A program made the translations under genes and the position numbers. Below, piece by piece: positions 23,828 through 35,251 of a stretch of 64,000 bases of DNA. The DNA lies in the NCBI GenBank assembly GCA_006176705.1, contig QRFJ01000021.1, forward strand, positions 846,308-910,307, in the 5' to 3' direction. The notes beneath the pieces are model-generated. The model was not told where the DNA came from. It ran no database searches and saw nothing but the letters and a program-made list of their open reading frames with translations. Positions within the stretch are counted from its first letter, which is position 1. The number at the start of each line of letters is the position of its first letter. Origin of the DNA: Cocos nucifera. Lineage: Eukaryota; Streptophyta; Magnoliopsida; Arecales; Arecaceae.

Positions 23828-24994
23828 GTTGAAGGACTTGCGGACGCGAGTGTTACTTGGTGGATGTTTGAGTTTATGAAGACGAGAGAGAGGTATGAGG
23901 ATTGGAGATGAAGGAAGGTGGTTGGATTGGAGGATGGATTAAAGGGACACAAGAACAACCATGGCCCTTACATGAATGGCTTGGTCTGGACGCTGGATCT
24001 GGTCTTCACCACTCCATATACAGAGAGAGAGCGGTTTGTGTTAGTTTGAAAAGATTTTTGTGGCCTTTCATGGTTCATATGTTGTTCATGTTTCAAGTGT
24101 GGGCAGGGATCTCAGCCTCTACGGGCAATCTTTGTGGTTAGAGTTGGAGAGAGATTGAAAGGACTTGAGAACCACCATATGGAACGCCTTGGCTTGGATC
24201 TAATCACCATAGCTGTAAAGGGCTCGAGTGTTGTGTTAGTTTGAATTAATGAACGTAAGCTATTATGAAGATTAGCTAGTTTGGTTCACAAATGGTTCAT
24301 ACATGAGCTGTATATCTTTCTGTGGAAGATGAAACGTCGACTTTGAAGTGAAGGAAGCGGGTACACTTTATTTTATATAGATATATATATATATATATAT
24401 ATAAGAAAGTTGGTCTAGTTTTTACTTTTTTTTCTTTTTTATTTTTTTTGGTGTCCACAAAGTTGGTCTAGTTTGCTATGTCTTCTTGGCGGTGGTTTGA
24501 AGGAACTGCCACCTCAGGGAGGGGAAGGTAGAAGAAGCCTTCTCCTTCTATTTCTTTATATTTCCTTTGGACGCTGCTATATTTACCCAACTAACCATCC
24601 AAAACGAGTGTACACATTTTTTTTCCCCCTAAACAAAACGGGTAGTGGTTTAATGGAAGCTGAAATATCAAATTTTCCCTGATTGTTTATGAATAATAGT
24701 TGGATAAGTTTCAGGGGACTTCATGGAGCCGAAGCGTTTTTACATTTGAAGAAAGCCAAATATAGGTCTAACTTGCTTAAGATTTTTAAATCTCAATATG
24801 TATTACTTATCTATATGAGTGGTTGAGAGGGAGATAAATCAAGATCTTGGTTGATCTTGGTCGATATGGCATGCAAGCGAATTTGAAAAGAATCCACGTC
24901 TTCGAAGATCTCAATTAACATTTTTCTTTTTCTTTCTTTCTTTTTTTTTTTGGGTAAATAGATTGACACTTTAGATATAGCAATATAGTAAACT
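23828..24994. other. Upstream region of the AGP gene with AT microsatellite
   Basis: This is the promoter side of the minus-strand AGP gene. No coding sequence is recognised. An (AT)n run of about 12 units lies at 24380-24403 and T-rich runs at 24423-24450. Two rather similar stretches mentioning CATGGCCCTTACATG / GGAACGCCTTGGCTTGG near 23960 and 24180 suggest a weak local duplication. Confidence 0.45.
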
Positions 24995-25844
24995 TAGGGT
25001 TGCAAATAGATCGACCAGTCTCGATCTAATTTCCTATTCGAGTTGCAACTTTGGATCTGGATCCAACTCATTAGCTCATTGGGTCTGGCTGTATCAGATC
25101 AATTGAAAGGATTTCAGATGCAGCATATCATTCAAGTTGGTCCCTGATCAGTCATTTAGGTTAGATTGGGGTCAAGTATAACATAAGCCTAACTTGAAAT
25201 GTTTGGATTTTGGTCAAGCTTTAGGGTTCAAATCAAGCATCTAGGTATTCTTTATAACTAAAATATAATATGTAATAATTAAATATAAAATTATTTAAAA
25301 AGTTATAAATTGAAAAGCAATCAACTTAGACTTAAATTTTCATTCAAAAACTTTTAATTTCATTCAAACAGTTGATCATTCTTATCTTTATACGCTATAA
25401 TGATTTTATATATACATTGATATACTTGATGACATTATAAATAAGACTTCATAAAATAAATAATAAAGCATAAATATTTAAAAATAGTTAAGTGAAAATA
25501 GATGAAAGGAGATGTAGTTGTTGGAATGAAAAAGATAATTCATTCAAATGAGAGTTTATTCAATTAAGGAAGATATTTAAAGTAAAGGAGAAGAAGGTTT
25601 GTATGAATTAAGTTTTTTTAGATGGATTGGATTAAATTCAAGTCAGGTCAATTTTATTTTTCATTGATCCAAATTAGATTCCGATGATATATAAGCCAAT
25701 TTGGGTCAGACTGAACTGAAAATGCAGGATCCATCCAAAACATGAAATTTAGATCCGATCCCATTTTGAGCCCAACCTAATTTACAAATTTTCAAATATG
25801 GATAAAGTTAGGTCATGGATTGACTTGACCCATTTACGGTCCTG
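24995..25844. mobile_element. Probable non-autonomous hAT-like DNA element
   Basis: The left end TAGGGTTGCAAAT and the reverse complement of the right end, CAGGACCGTAAAT, match at 8 of 13 positions, and all five differences are transitions. The flanking 8-mers AGTAAACT (24987-24994) and GGTAAATT (25845-25852) agree at 6 of 8, fitting an old 8-bp hAT duplication. The roughly 850-bp interior is A/T-rich with repeated GATCC/GGTCAAGT-like phrases and no open frame. The end sequence resembles a widespread plant hAT-MITE type (GGGGTGCAAATGGGT). Confidence 0.42.
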
Positions 25845-26306
25845 GGTAAATTTAGGATTAAGAATCAATAGTAAGTATTGATTTTGATATTTATTAATTA
25901 AAATATCTATTTTAAAAATAAAAAATAATTAATCAAAAATGTTGGTTGATATGAACATATTGCATCTATTGATATCTTAGATATTACTAATTTATATTGG
26001 ATGAGACAATGGGGTCAAGATTTTTTACATTTTCCATATCAACAATTCCCATACCAACGTAAAGCAACATCTTGGACGTCAAAACCTAGCACTTGATTCA
26101 AATCTGATTTGAATTGGCCCTGGATTTAAGGCTGAGATACAAATTCAAAAACTATGGACTTGGTAGGTAGCTAGGGTTAAGTCAAGTCTTTGCTCATCTC
26201 ACTATTTTGGATGGTGCTAGAGTCCAAGTTTTAGGGCATACATCCAAATATTTCTCACTTATATTATGTCTAATTGGGTCGGGTTGATAAACAATTGTCT
26301 CTATAG

Positions 26307-26468
26307 GTTTTTTTTTTCGAAATTAGAAGAAGCTAATCTCCATCTTTTTATCTTTATTCTTACCCCACCTTTCAAAGACAACTCCAACCACGATCATACC
26401 CTTAACCTCTTGCCTAAATGGCAAGAGGTGGTATCTTTTGAGCTAAAGTTCAATGATCGCTCCTCATA
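26307..26468 (-). mobile_element. Possible tRNA-derived SINE
   Basis: On the minus strand, TTAGCTCAAAAGATAC near 26440 resembles the RNA polymerase III A box (TRGCNNAGYNGG-like). About 55 bases further, GTGGTTGGAGTTGTC resembles a decayed B box (GGTTCGANNCC). The copy ends in a run of A on that strand (poly-T at 26308-26317). Between the boxes a perfect inverted repeat CCTCTTGCC / GGCAAGAGG can form a hairpin. Box order, spacing and terminal A-run fit a SINE of about 160 bp. The match to the B box is poor. Confidence 0.38.
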
Positions 26469-26641
26469 GAATCTTCAGACAAATTAGCATATTAATCTCT
26501 ATTCTAGGTTAGAGTTAGACATAAATTAAACTAGCTTTGGTTTGGATGGAGGTTCACTTAATCCAGTTGCATCTTTAACTATTGTTGACCATGATTTTGT
26601 TCCTTAATTCAGAAGTAATAAGCATTAGATTGAGTCAAACA

Positions 26642-29559
26642 TGAAGAAAACAGTGCAGGATTTACTATGCTACTTTCGAAAAATATTTCAAAAATAGCAA
26701 TGATGTAGCAAAAAATAATTAATCTAATTAATTATCTATTAATCATATCAGATTATTTAATCCTACACATTAGGATCTAAACATAATATACATGCATACA
26801 TCAATATATCTGCAAATAAAATTATGTAATAAACTATTTACTACATCTACGTGTTCAGAATACAATATCTTTTTGCAGATAGTCGATCACCATAATCTGA
26901 GTCCATTGGATAATGCTCTGATATCACGCCACGACCACACATATGTCTGACCTCTATGGTTGGTCTACATGGAGCTCCTGATCCTGATCATCTCCACTGG
27001 AGTGTTAGCTCCTTATCGAAATCTCTGATGTCTGATCGCGATCGATCCGATTGATCGTATACTTTCTAATTTTTTAGATATTTTAAAAAATTAAAATATA
27101 AATATTGGAGGATGATGAAGATGTGTTTCAAATTTGGTGGCGGTTCGATGCTCACAGCACTCGATCTCCCCATCCAAACCTAGATTCCTAAATCTAGGAT
27201 TTTACTCGGCCTAAAAATTCTAACACACTAAAAATCTTATCACGTCCTCTCTATATGAAGTTTTTTTATGGAATAAATTTTCATGGAAAGATAACTTTTA
27301 GATCTATAATATCTATTTAGATCATATCTAAAAATAGAATATTCTTAGAGGTGAAAATCATAAGAGAAGAGAGGCATGGGAAAAAAGTAAAGTGCTGTAG
27401 GATCCTGTTCACCTTCACTCTAAGATTTTTTTTGCTCAGAACTAATGCCCAAATACTCTAAAATTTTTGCCACGTAATGCTAAACCCTTCTGCTGCACAC
27501 ACAAAAATTCTCATAATTTATTGACATGAATACTATGAGAAAACTGCATGAAAAATGATAAGGATAGAATGGTTGAGAGGTTTTAACCACTCACTTGATT
27601 TCAAAAATTAAATGAGACTCTTATCCTTATCTAATGCCCCTTCCCTTGTGTTTAACATGCAGAAGGACTCTCCTTCTGCATACATATATTTTTATTTCTC
27701 TAAAAATATTCGACAAACAAAAGAAAGGGCGTGGAAAGCAGAGTAGAAAAGTCAAAAATAATGGACGCATAGGAGAATTTGAATTCAAACTTCATTTGAT
27801 TTGGTCCTAATTGGTTTCAATCAAATCAATTAATTTAGATTCAATTAAATCAGGTTAAATCCAACCAAATTAGACTTAGCCTAATCTAATAAAATTTTAA
27901 TTAAATTAAAAATTAATTAGATTTAGGTCTTGATCAAATCAAGGTCAAAACTCTCATAGCGATCAGGTTATGAGCCTAATCAAATCAAGGTCAAAACTCT
28001 CATAGCGATTAGGTCATCTCATGACCTGATCAGATTAAATCTAATTGAATCAAATTCAATCGGACTTGATCGAATCCTCATTGCTCAATCAAATTGAGCT
28101 AATCAGTAATCAAATTGCTAATTAATCTTTCAAAAATATTTGAGTTCAAATCGAATGGGTTATTGGACAATAGAGTCTTATCAATATGAAACTCTTGAAG
28201 AGTACTAAATTAGTGGGACTTTTGAACTCAGTATCCCAAATGAATCAAACTTGCAATCATAGAGTCCCAGACTAGTGGAACTCTTGATCAGAGAGTTTTA
28301 GATGAGTAGGACTCAGAGTTTCAGTCTAGTAGGACTTTTGATCATAGAGTCTTAGTCCAGTGAAACTCTTGACCACATTATCCTAGATTATCAGAACTCA
28401 TGATTAGAGAGTCCCAAACAAGTAGGACTCAGAATTTCAATTCAGTAAGATTCTTGATCACAGAGTTTCAGTCCAGTGGGACCCTTGACTACAGTATCCT
28501 AGATTATCAGGACTCATGATCAGAGAGTCCCAGACAAGTAGGACTCAGAGTCCCAATCCAGTAGAACTCTTGATCATAGAGTCGCAGTCCAGTGAAACTC
28601 TTGACTATAGAGTTTCAGATCAATGAGACTCTTAATCAGCCATCAGATCAGATAGGAACTCCTAATGTGTGTGACCTCCAGATCCAAACCTAATTCGATA
28701 GCATAGAAATCAATTTCTATACTAATCGAAGTGACCATCTAGCAATAGTATCCGATATCCGGATAAGTTGAATAATCACAATCGCAACATTCAGAATCTA
28801 CGCGAATATGGTTACTGTATAATTCATCTTTATGATCTCTGTGTAATAGATGACTCAAGGTTAGATTATCAACCCTAGAAAATATATTCATGTCGTGTCT
28901 CAAAGCAATTAGTTTCGTGACTTCTCACTAAGACTATCCTGATCAAGATTTTCCTAAATTAAAATACAGCTCCTGAAATTAGGAGTGGTCAATCCCATCT
29001 TGATATACGCACTGACTCCATAAGTACTTGATTATGTCCAGAAACTTTCGATCATTGAATTAGAAATTCAAATAGTCCGGCACCAAAATATAGTGAGTTG
29101 CTTGAAAGTTACTGTGGTGATCTCAGATCGGAGGGACATTTATACCCATATTCCATTGAAGCTAATCTTGATAGAAGAAAAGCCCGAAAGTTGGTCACGT
29201 TCAGTGTAGATGTACCCATACATCTCACTTACATACTATATCAGTGTTTCAACACTCCTTGGTTATGCGGATAACCAACCTATATGGTACACAACAATCT
29301 ATACTTGATAAACATTATTATCATAAGTAACAACGTATCATTTGATCGTGAATTATTTAAGGACTAAATGATAAATCCTCCTTTGCCGAATCTAGATAGT
29401 CCTAAGGACTTCACAACATATGAGTTCATCAGAAGATAATAGAATTTGTGATGAAAAATATTAAAATAATTTTTATTAATTTATAATTTATATATAATTA
29501 TAAATATATAGTCCAACCATCAACAGATTGATGATTGACTTTGGGACACATTCCCAACA
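26642..29559 (-). repeat. 3-prime LTR of the copia element
   Basis: 2918-bp direct copy of 35252-38197. It begins TGAAGAAAACAGTG and ends CATTCCCAACA. It carries a private 48-bp tandem duplication near 27935-28015 (TCAAGGTCAAAACTCTCATA twice) and a 31-bp repeat array at 28196-28640. Confidence 0.93.
28196..28640. repeat. 31-bp tandem array inside the 3-prime LTR
   Basis: About 13 or 14 imperfect units of roughly 31 bp, of the form AGAGTCCCAGTCCAGTGGGA followed by CTCTTGATCAT. A higher-order period of about 145-150 bp is suggested by the recurring ATCCTAGATTATCAGGACTC unit. Confidence 0.8.
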
Positions 29560-32500
29560 ATCTTTCACTTGGACTAAAGCTAATTGGTGCAGTATCTAAT
29601 ATCTATCTTTGACTTAAAGTCGTCGAACTCCTTCATCGTAATAGCTTTAGTGAATGGATCAGTCAGGTTTTCCTTTTCGTCAATCTTCTGAAGGTCGACG
29701 TCACCTCGATCCATAATCTCTCGAACAAGATGGTACCGAAGTAGAATATACTTCGTCTGCTAGTGTCTCTTTGGTTCCTTCGCCTGAGCAATGGCTCCAG
29801 AGCTATCGCAATAGAGCAGAACTAGACCATCAAGAGAGGGTGCTACTCCAAGCTCAGTGATGAATTTTCTTAGCCACATCGCTTTTTTGGTAGTATCTGA
29901 TACAGCGACATACTTCGTCTCGCTAACTAAATCGGCTACAGTGTGCTGCTTGGAACTCTTCCAGTAGACGGTCCCATCATTAAGGATAAATATATATCCC
30001 GACACACTCTTACTATCATCATGATTAGACTGAAAATTAGAGTCTGTGAATCCCACAAGTTTTAAGTTTGATTCATCATATACAAGCCATCGATTTTTAG
30101 TATTTCTTAAATACTTTAGGATGATTTTAACAACCTTCCAGTAATTCTTTCCTAGATTAGATTGGTATCTACTTACTATACCTAATAAGTATGCCACATC
30201 TGATCACGTACATGTCATGGCATACATTATAGAACCCACTACAGAAGCATATGGTATTCTATTCATATGCTCTCTGTCTAGAGGTGTTGTTGGACAATCT
30301 CTCTTTGAAAGAAAAATTTTATGGCCGATCGGTAGATAGCCTTTCTTAGAATTTTTCATGCTGAACCGTTTTAGCACAGTGTCAATATATGTGGACTGAG
30401 ACAATCAAAGCAATCTTTTAGATCTATTTATATAGATCTTCATCCCTAGGATGTAGAAAACTTCTCTCAGATCTTTCATTGAGAACTGTGATGACAGCCA
30501 GATCTTTATTCCTTGTAATGTAGGGACATCATTTCCGATTAAGAAAATATCATCCACATACAATACTAGGAATACTATTACTGGACTATTATCCCATTTG
30601 TATATGCAGGGCTCCTCTTCATTCTTATTGAAGCCATACATTTTGATTATCCTATCAAATAATATATTTCAGCTCCGAGATGCCTATTTTAGTCCATAAA
30701 TGGATCTATGAAGCTTACACACGTTAGACTCATCTATGAATGTGAAATCTTTAGATTGTATCATATACACCTCTTTATCCAGCTCTTCATTTAGAAAAGC
30801 TATTTTCACATCCATCTATCAGATTTTATAGTCCAGATGGGCAGCTATGGCAAGCATTATCTAAATAGATTTGAGCATTGCCATAGGAGAGAACATCTCA
30901 TCATAGTCAATACCATAATGTTGACGATACCCCTTGGCAATCAGATGGACTTTATAGGTCTTCACCTTTTCGTCTGCGCCTCTTTTTCTATTAAAGACTT
31001 ACTTACATCTATGATTTTTACCCCTTCAGATGGGTCAACCAATGTCCATACATCGTTGACCTTCATGAATTTTATCTCGAATTTTATGGCCTCAAGCCAT
31101 TTCTTAGAGTCAGATTTCTGCATTGCATTCATATAGGTGATTGGGTCTGGATCGTTCTCATCGAGTTCGATAGGATCCCTATTTCGGATCAAAAAATTAT
31201 AGTATCTATCTGGTTGACGTGGTACTCTACCAGATCGCCTTAAGGATGCTTCTACAATGGATTCTGGATCTGATTTAATTAGATCTAGCTCAGGTTCAAA
31301 AACTTGTGTTCATTCTTTCATCTATCGTACTTCATCAAGTTCGACCTTAGAGGCATTAGTTTCTTCACCAAGAAACTTCTTTTCTAAAAAAACTGTCTTA
31401 AGGTTGACAAATATTTTTTGCTCATCAGAAAGGTAGAAATAGTATCCTTTGATTTCTTTTTGGTAACCTATAAAACTATACTTATTAGACCTAGGTCCAA
31501 GCTTGTCTATCATCAAACGTTTGACGTAAGTCGGACACCCCCAAATCCTAAGATGTGAAAGCATTGGATTACACCCTATCCATATTTCATATGGTATTTT
31601 ATTAACAGATTTACTCGAAATCCTATTTAGAATGTAATAAGCTAATTCGAGCGCATATCCTCATAGGAAGATCGACAAACTAGCAAATTCCGTCATGGAT
31701 CGAACCATGTCCAACAGAATTCGATTTCTCCTTTCAGATACACCATTATGTTATGGTGTTCCAGAAGAGGTCCATTGAAAGAGAATTTCATTCTCCTAAA
31801 GATATGTCAGAAACTTAGTGAAAAGGTATTCACCCCCTCGGTCAGACCAAAGAGTTTTAATACTCTTCCCAATTTGCTTTACCTTATTTCGAAATAGTTT
31901 GAACATTTTAAATGACTTTGACTTATATTTCATTAAGTAGACATACCCATACCTCGATAGGTCATCTGTGAAGATTATGAAGTAGAAATATCCATCTCTG
32001 ACACTTGAGCTCATGGGTCTACATACATTCGAATGTACTAAACTCAAGAGTTCAATGGCTCGTTCATTTTTTTCAGTAAAAGATGACTTGGTCATTTTAC
32101 CAAGAAGACAAGACTCACAGATCGAAAGTGACTCACAATCACTAACCTCAAAAATTTCTTCTTGAGCTAACATGTTAATTCTATTCTTGCTAATATGACC
32201 TAGCCTACAGTTCCAAAGATAGACATCAGATACATCACTAATTCTAGAATATTTACTAGAGAATTGAACCATGTTAACAGGCATAAAAAAGTAAATAAAT
32301 TTTGTTATTCAATTATTCAATCAAAATTGTAACATCATTTAAAATGTCATTACAAATTTTTTTTTTATTGATATTTCAAAATAATTCATGGCCAAAAAAC
32401 CTACAAAAATGATATTTAATAAGAAAGTTGGACAATAATGACATTCATTAAGAATAACTTTATTTGAATTGATTATAAGGTTCATGATTCCTAAAGCTAG

Positions 32501-33527
32501 AATTGGAACTTGTCTTCTATCTTCAACATTCAGAAATCTTTCGCCTTGATCAAATCTCCTACTGACCTGTAAGTCTTACATAGAATTACAAATATGATAA
32601 AGGCTTCCAGTATCTAATACCCATGCAGTAGAGTCAAATAAGAAAAAATTGCAAGGTGTTATCATATAATTATCTTGCCCAATAACCACTTGCTTCTTTC
32701 TTGGCCTGTTTGGATCCAGGGAGACAATGTACAGAGGATAGTTTCTCTTCCAGTATCCCTGCTTCTTGTAGAAAAAGCATTCTATCTGGCTTTAATCGGG
32801 CTTGTGCTTCTTAGTCTGACTTTGTGCAGCGTTCCAGCATGCGGTCGTACTTTCTTATTTTTCTTCTTTCCTTTCTTAAAGGGTCAATGATCAAAAGAAG
32901 ATCCCCTACTACATTCACCATCTCTTTGTAGAGTTGGTGATTCTTCTCAAAATTCTGCAGCAATCCCAACAAGCCGTGGTAGTTCACTACAGGCTTTGTC
33001 ATTCTAAAATGAGTTAGGAAGGAGAGGAAGGATTTGGACAAAGAATTAAAGATCGCATCTTTACTAAGCTGCTTGTGCAGAAAAAAATCCAACTTGCTAA
33101 GGTGCTCAATCATCTCGATCATGTACAATACATGATCGATGACTGAGGTCCCGTCCCTCATCCGAGCATTGAAAATGGCATAATTTATTTTGTACCTTTC
33201 AACATCGTCCGACGTGCCAAAAGAGTCATTTAATATTTAAAGCATCTTCTATGACTGGGCATTTTCAAACCTGCGGTTGAACTCGTCATTCATTGCCGCC
33301 AGCATTATACATCGAACGATGGTGCAATCATTGAGCCACTTCAGATAAGTATTTCGGACCGCTCCCCTAGCATTCGAGGCTGACTCCTCAGGTGCTCGAT
33401 CCATTACCACATAAAGGATCCGCTCATACTCCAGGATGATTTTCAACTTATGATACTAGCTATCGTAGTTGGATCCTATTAATTTATCATGGTCTAATAA
33501 TGACCGGAGTGATAGATTAGTGGCCAT
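29560..33527 (-). pseudogene. Copia gag-pol polyprotein, broken
   Basis: On the minus strand, gag starts at 33527 (MATNLSLRSLLDHDKLIGSN) and runs with several stops to about 32800. A zinc-knuckle remnant (CFFYKKQGYWKRNY, with two cysteines replaced by tyrosine) and the protease motif WVLDTGS follow near 32620-32780. The integrase zinc region LGHISKNRINML ... CESC is at 32284-31796, where the expected first histidine reads asparagine; TDDLSRYGYVYL and SDRGGEYL follow. RT shows YVDDIFLIGND near 30570. RNase H and the C-terminus (DSSGAIAQAKEPKRH) end near 29760. Many stops and some frameshifts split it, so no functional product is expected. Stops often stand where the family has Trp or Gln. Confidence 0.9.
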
Positions 33528-35237
33528 GTCTACATAAAAAAAAAATCAAATCTAATTAGTATATGAATTATTAATTCTAAAGAATTAAATTTCAGTCTAA
33601 AGATTCTTCCACTATTTTATATGAATTGATAGCCTCTATCTCCAATTCAAGGAATTACTCTAATTTCTTAGTGGGTACTAAAATCCATATAGACTACACA
33701 TGAGTCCAACTTTGGTCAGTCAACCCATGTGCACCTATGGATAGATTCAAATCAATTGTTTCTCTAAACAACTTCTAGTAACATTGATTTTGCCCCATAG
33801 ACCTAATCAATAGGCTTTGGCTTCTACTGAAAAAGATTCGGTTAGGTCCAACCATTAACATGATCATATTTGATCTTATCTAACCAATAAATGATCATGC
33901 CCGACTTTGATCGACCAACCTAACCACTATCAGAAAGACTTAACCAAATTATAATTTTATGAATGATAATTTTATTAGTCAATAATCATCAGACCTTTGA
34001 GCCTCCAATGATCATTATAATAATGAACCCATTATCACTCAACTTAATGAGAGGCTATAATTTAGTTATCTATATAACTATTTCATTTTTAAGGATCTAA
34101 TAATTTTAGAGTATTTAGTTAATTAATTTAAAAAAATTCAACGAGCCAATTTTGATCCTCCCACCGACTTCACCAAGTTAGAAAAGAATCTAATCTAAGC
34201 TGACATTAGAAGCACCTAAATTAGTCAGACTGATTTACTTAATAGACATGGATGAGCCTGAATTATCAAGTGATTTAATCAAAATCTAACTTACCAGGAT
34301 GACCAAGTAAGCGAGATCAATGGAAGGGATATACCATTAACTCGTCAAAGATCGAATCACTGCGAGTAGCTTTCAATTAAAATTCACTGATCAAACTGCC
34401 AAACTTACCTTAGACACCATCCGGTTCACTAATTTTAATTTGACCAATCTAGTAATTTTGGATTCGATCGTGTAGCCTTGAATCAAGTCCATTTGGTCCT
34501 TGTTAAAGGCATGAACTTGACCAACTACAACTATTGTAATTGAATCTATAGAGTCCTTGACATAATCTAAATTAATATTTAATTAGATTTGATCAATTAC
34601 TCTAAATTAGTCGATCTTTTAACTAACCTTAGGTCTAACCTAATTTATGGACCTAATTCAACTAATCCAATAACCCATAAGTTTATGATTAATGACTTAG
34701 AATCTTAATTTATAATTTTAGATACTAAATTATTATATTTAATTTTTAATTAAGTTTATGGGCTAAGAGTTAGGGTTCGATATTTTAAAAATATTTTTAA
34801 TTTTAAAATATTCTTTATAACTTAGCATTGTTCACCAATTGAGTCGACTCATTTTAAAATTAAATCATCTCAATTCACAAACAATACTAATTGTATGGTT
34901 TAATCTAAAATTATATACACTATATAATCATAAAATCATGAATCAAATTTTATCTAATTATGCATTTATGATCATAAATCAGATTAAAGTCTAATATAAT
35001 TAAATCATAAAAATATTAGATTAAATCTAATAATTTTATGATTAACAATATAGATCATCAATGTATCAGGATAACCTTTTTATTATAGGGGATAAATCCT
35101 ACAGCAGGATAATCTGCAGTCCGTGTGATCTGAATTTTAGTTTTTTAGATTTAATTATTCTAATTATTAGATTAATATTTAGATCAAATCTAAATTATTA
35201 ATCTAAATATTCAAGCATATCATGTTTAAAGAACCTT
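33528..35237 (-). other. Copia element untranslated leader
   Basis: This 1.7-kb AT-rich stretch lies between the primer-binding site and the gag start. No coding frame is visible. Long leaders are usual in this copia lineage, where they carry packaging signals. It contains short A/T-rich repeats with ATTAGATT-type words. Confidence 0.6.
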
Positions 35238-35249
35238 TCTCTGATACCA
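35238..35249 (-). other. Primer-binding site of the copia element
   Basis: TGGTATCAGAGA on the minus strand, two bases inside the 5-prime LTR edge. It is complementary to the 3-prime end of initiator methionine tRNA, the standard copia primer. It fixes the element's orientation and the LTR border. Confidence 0.9.
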
Positions 35250-35251
35250 TT

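Noticed and set aside
28196..28640. Regular 31-bp repeats resembling a CRISPR array
   Set aside because: They are imperfect, head-to-tail, without unique spacers, lie inside an LTR in a plant nuclear genome, and recur in the partner LTR.
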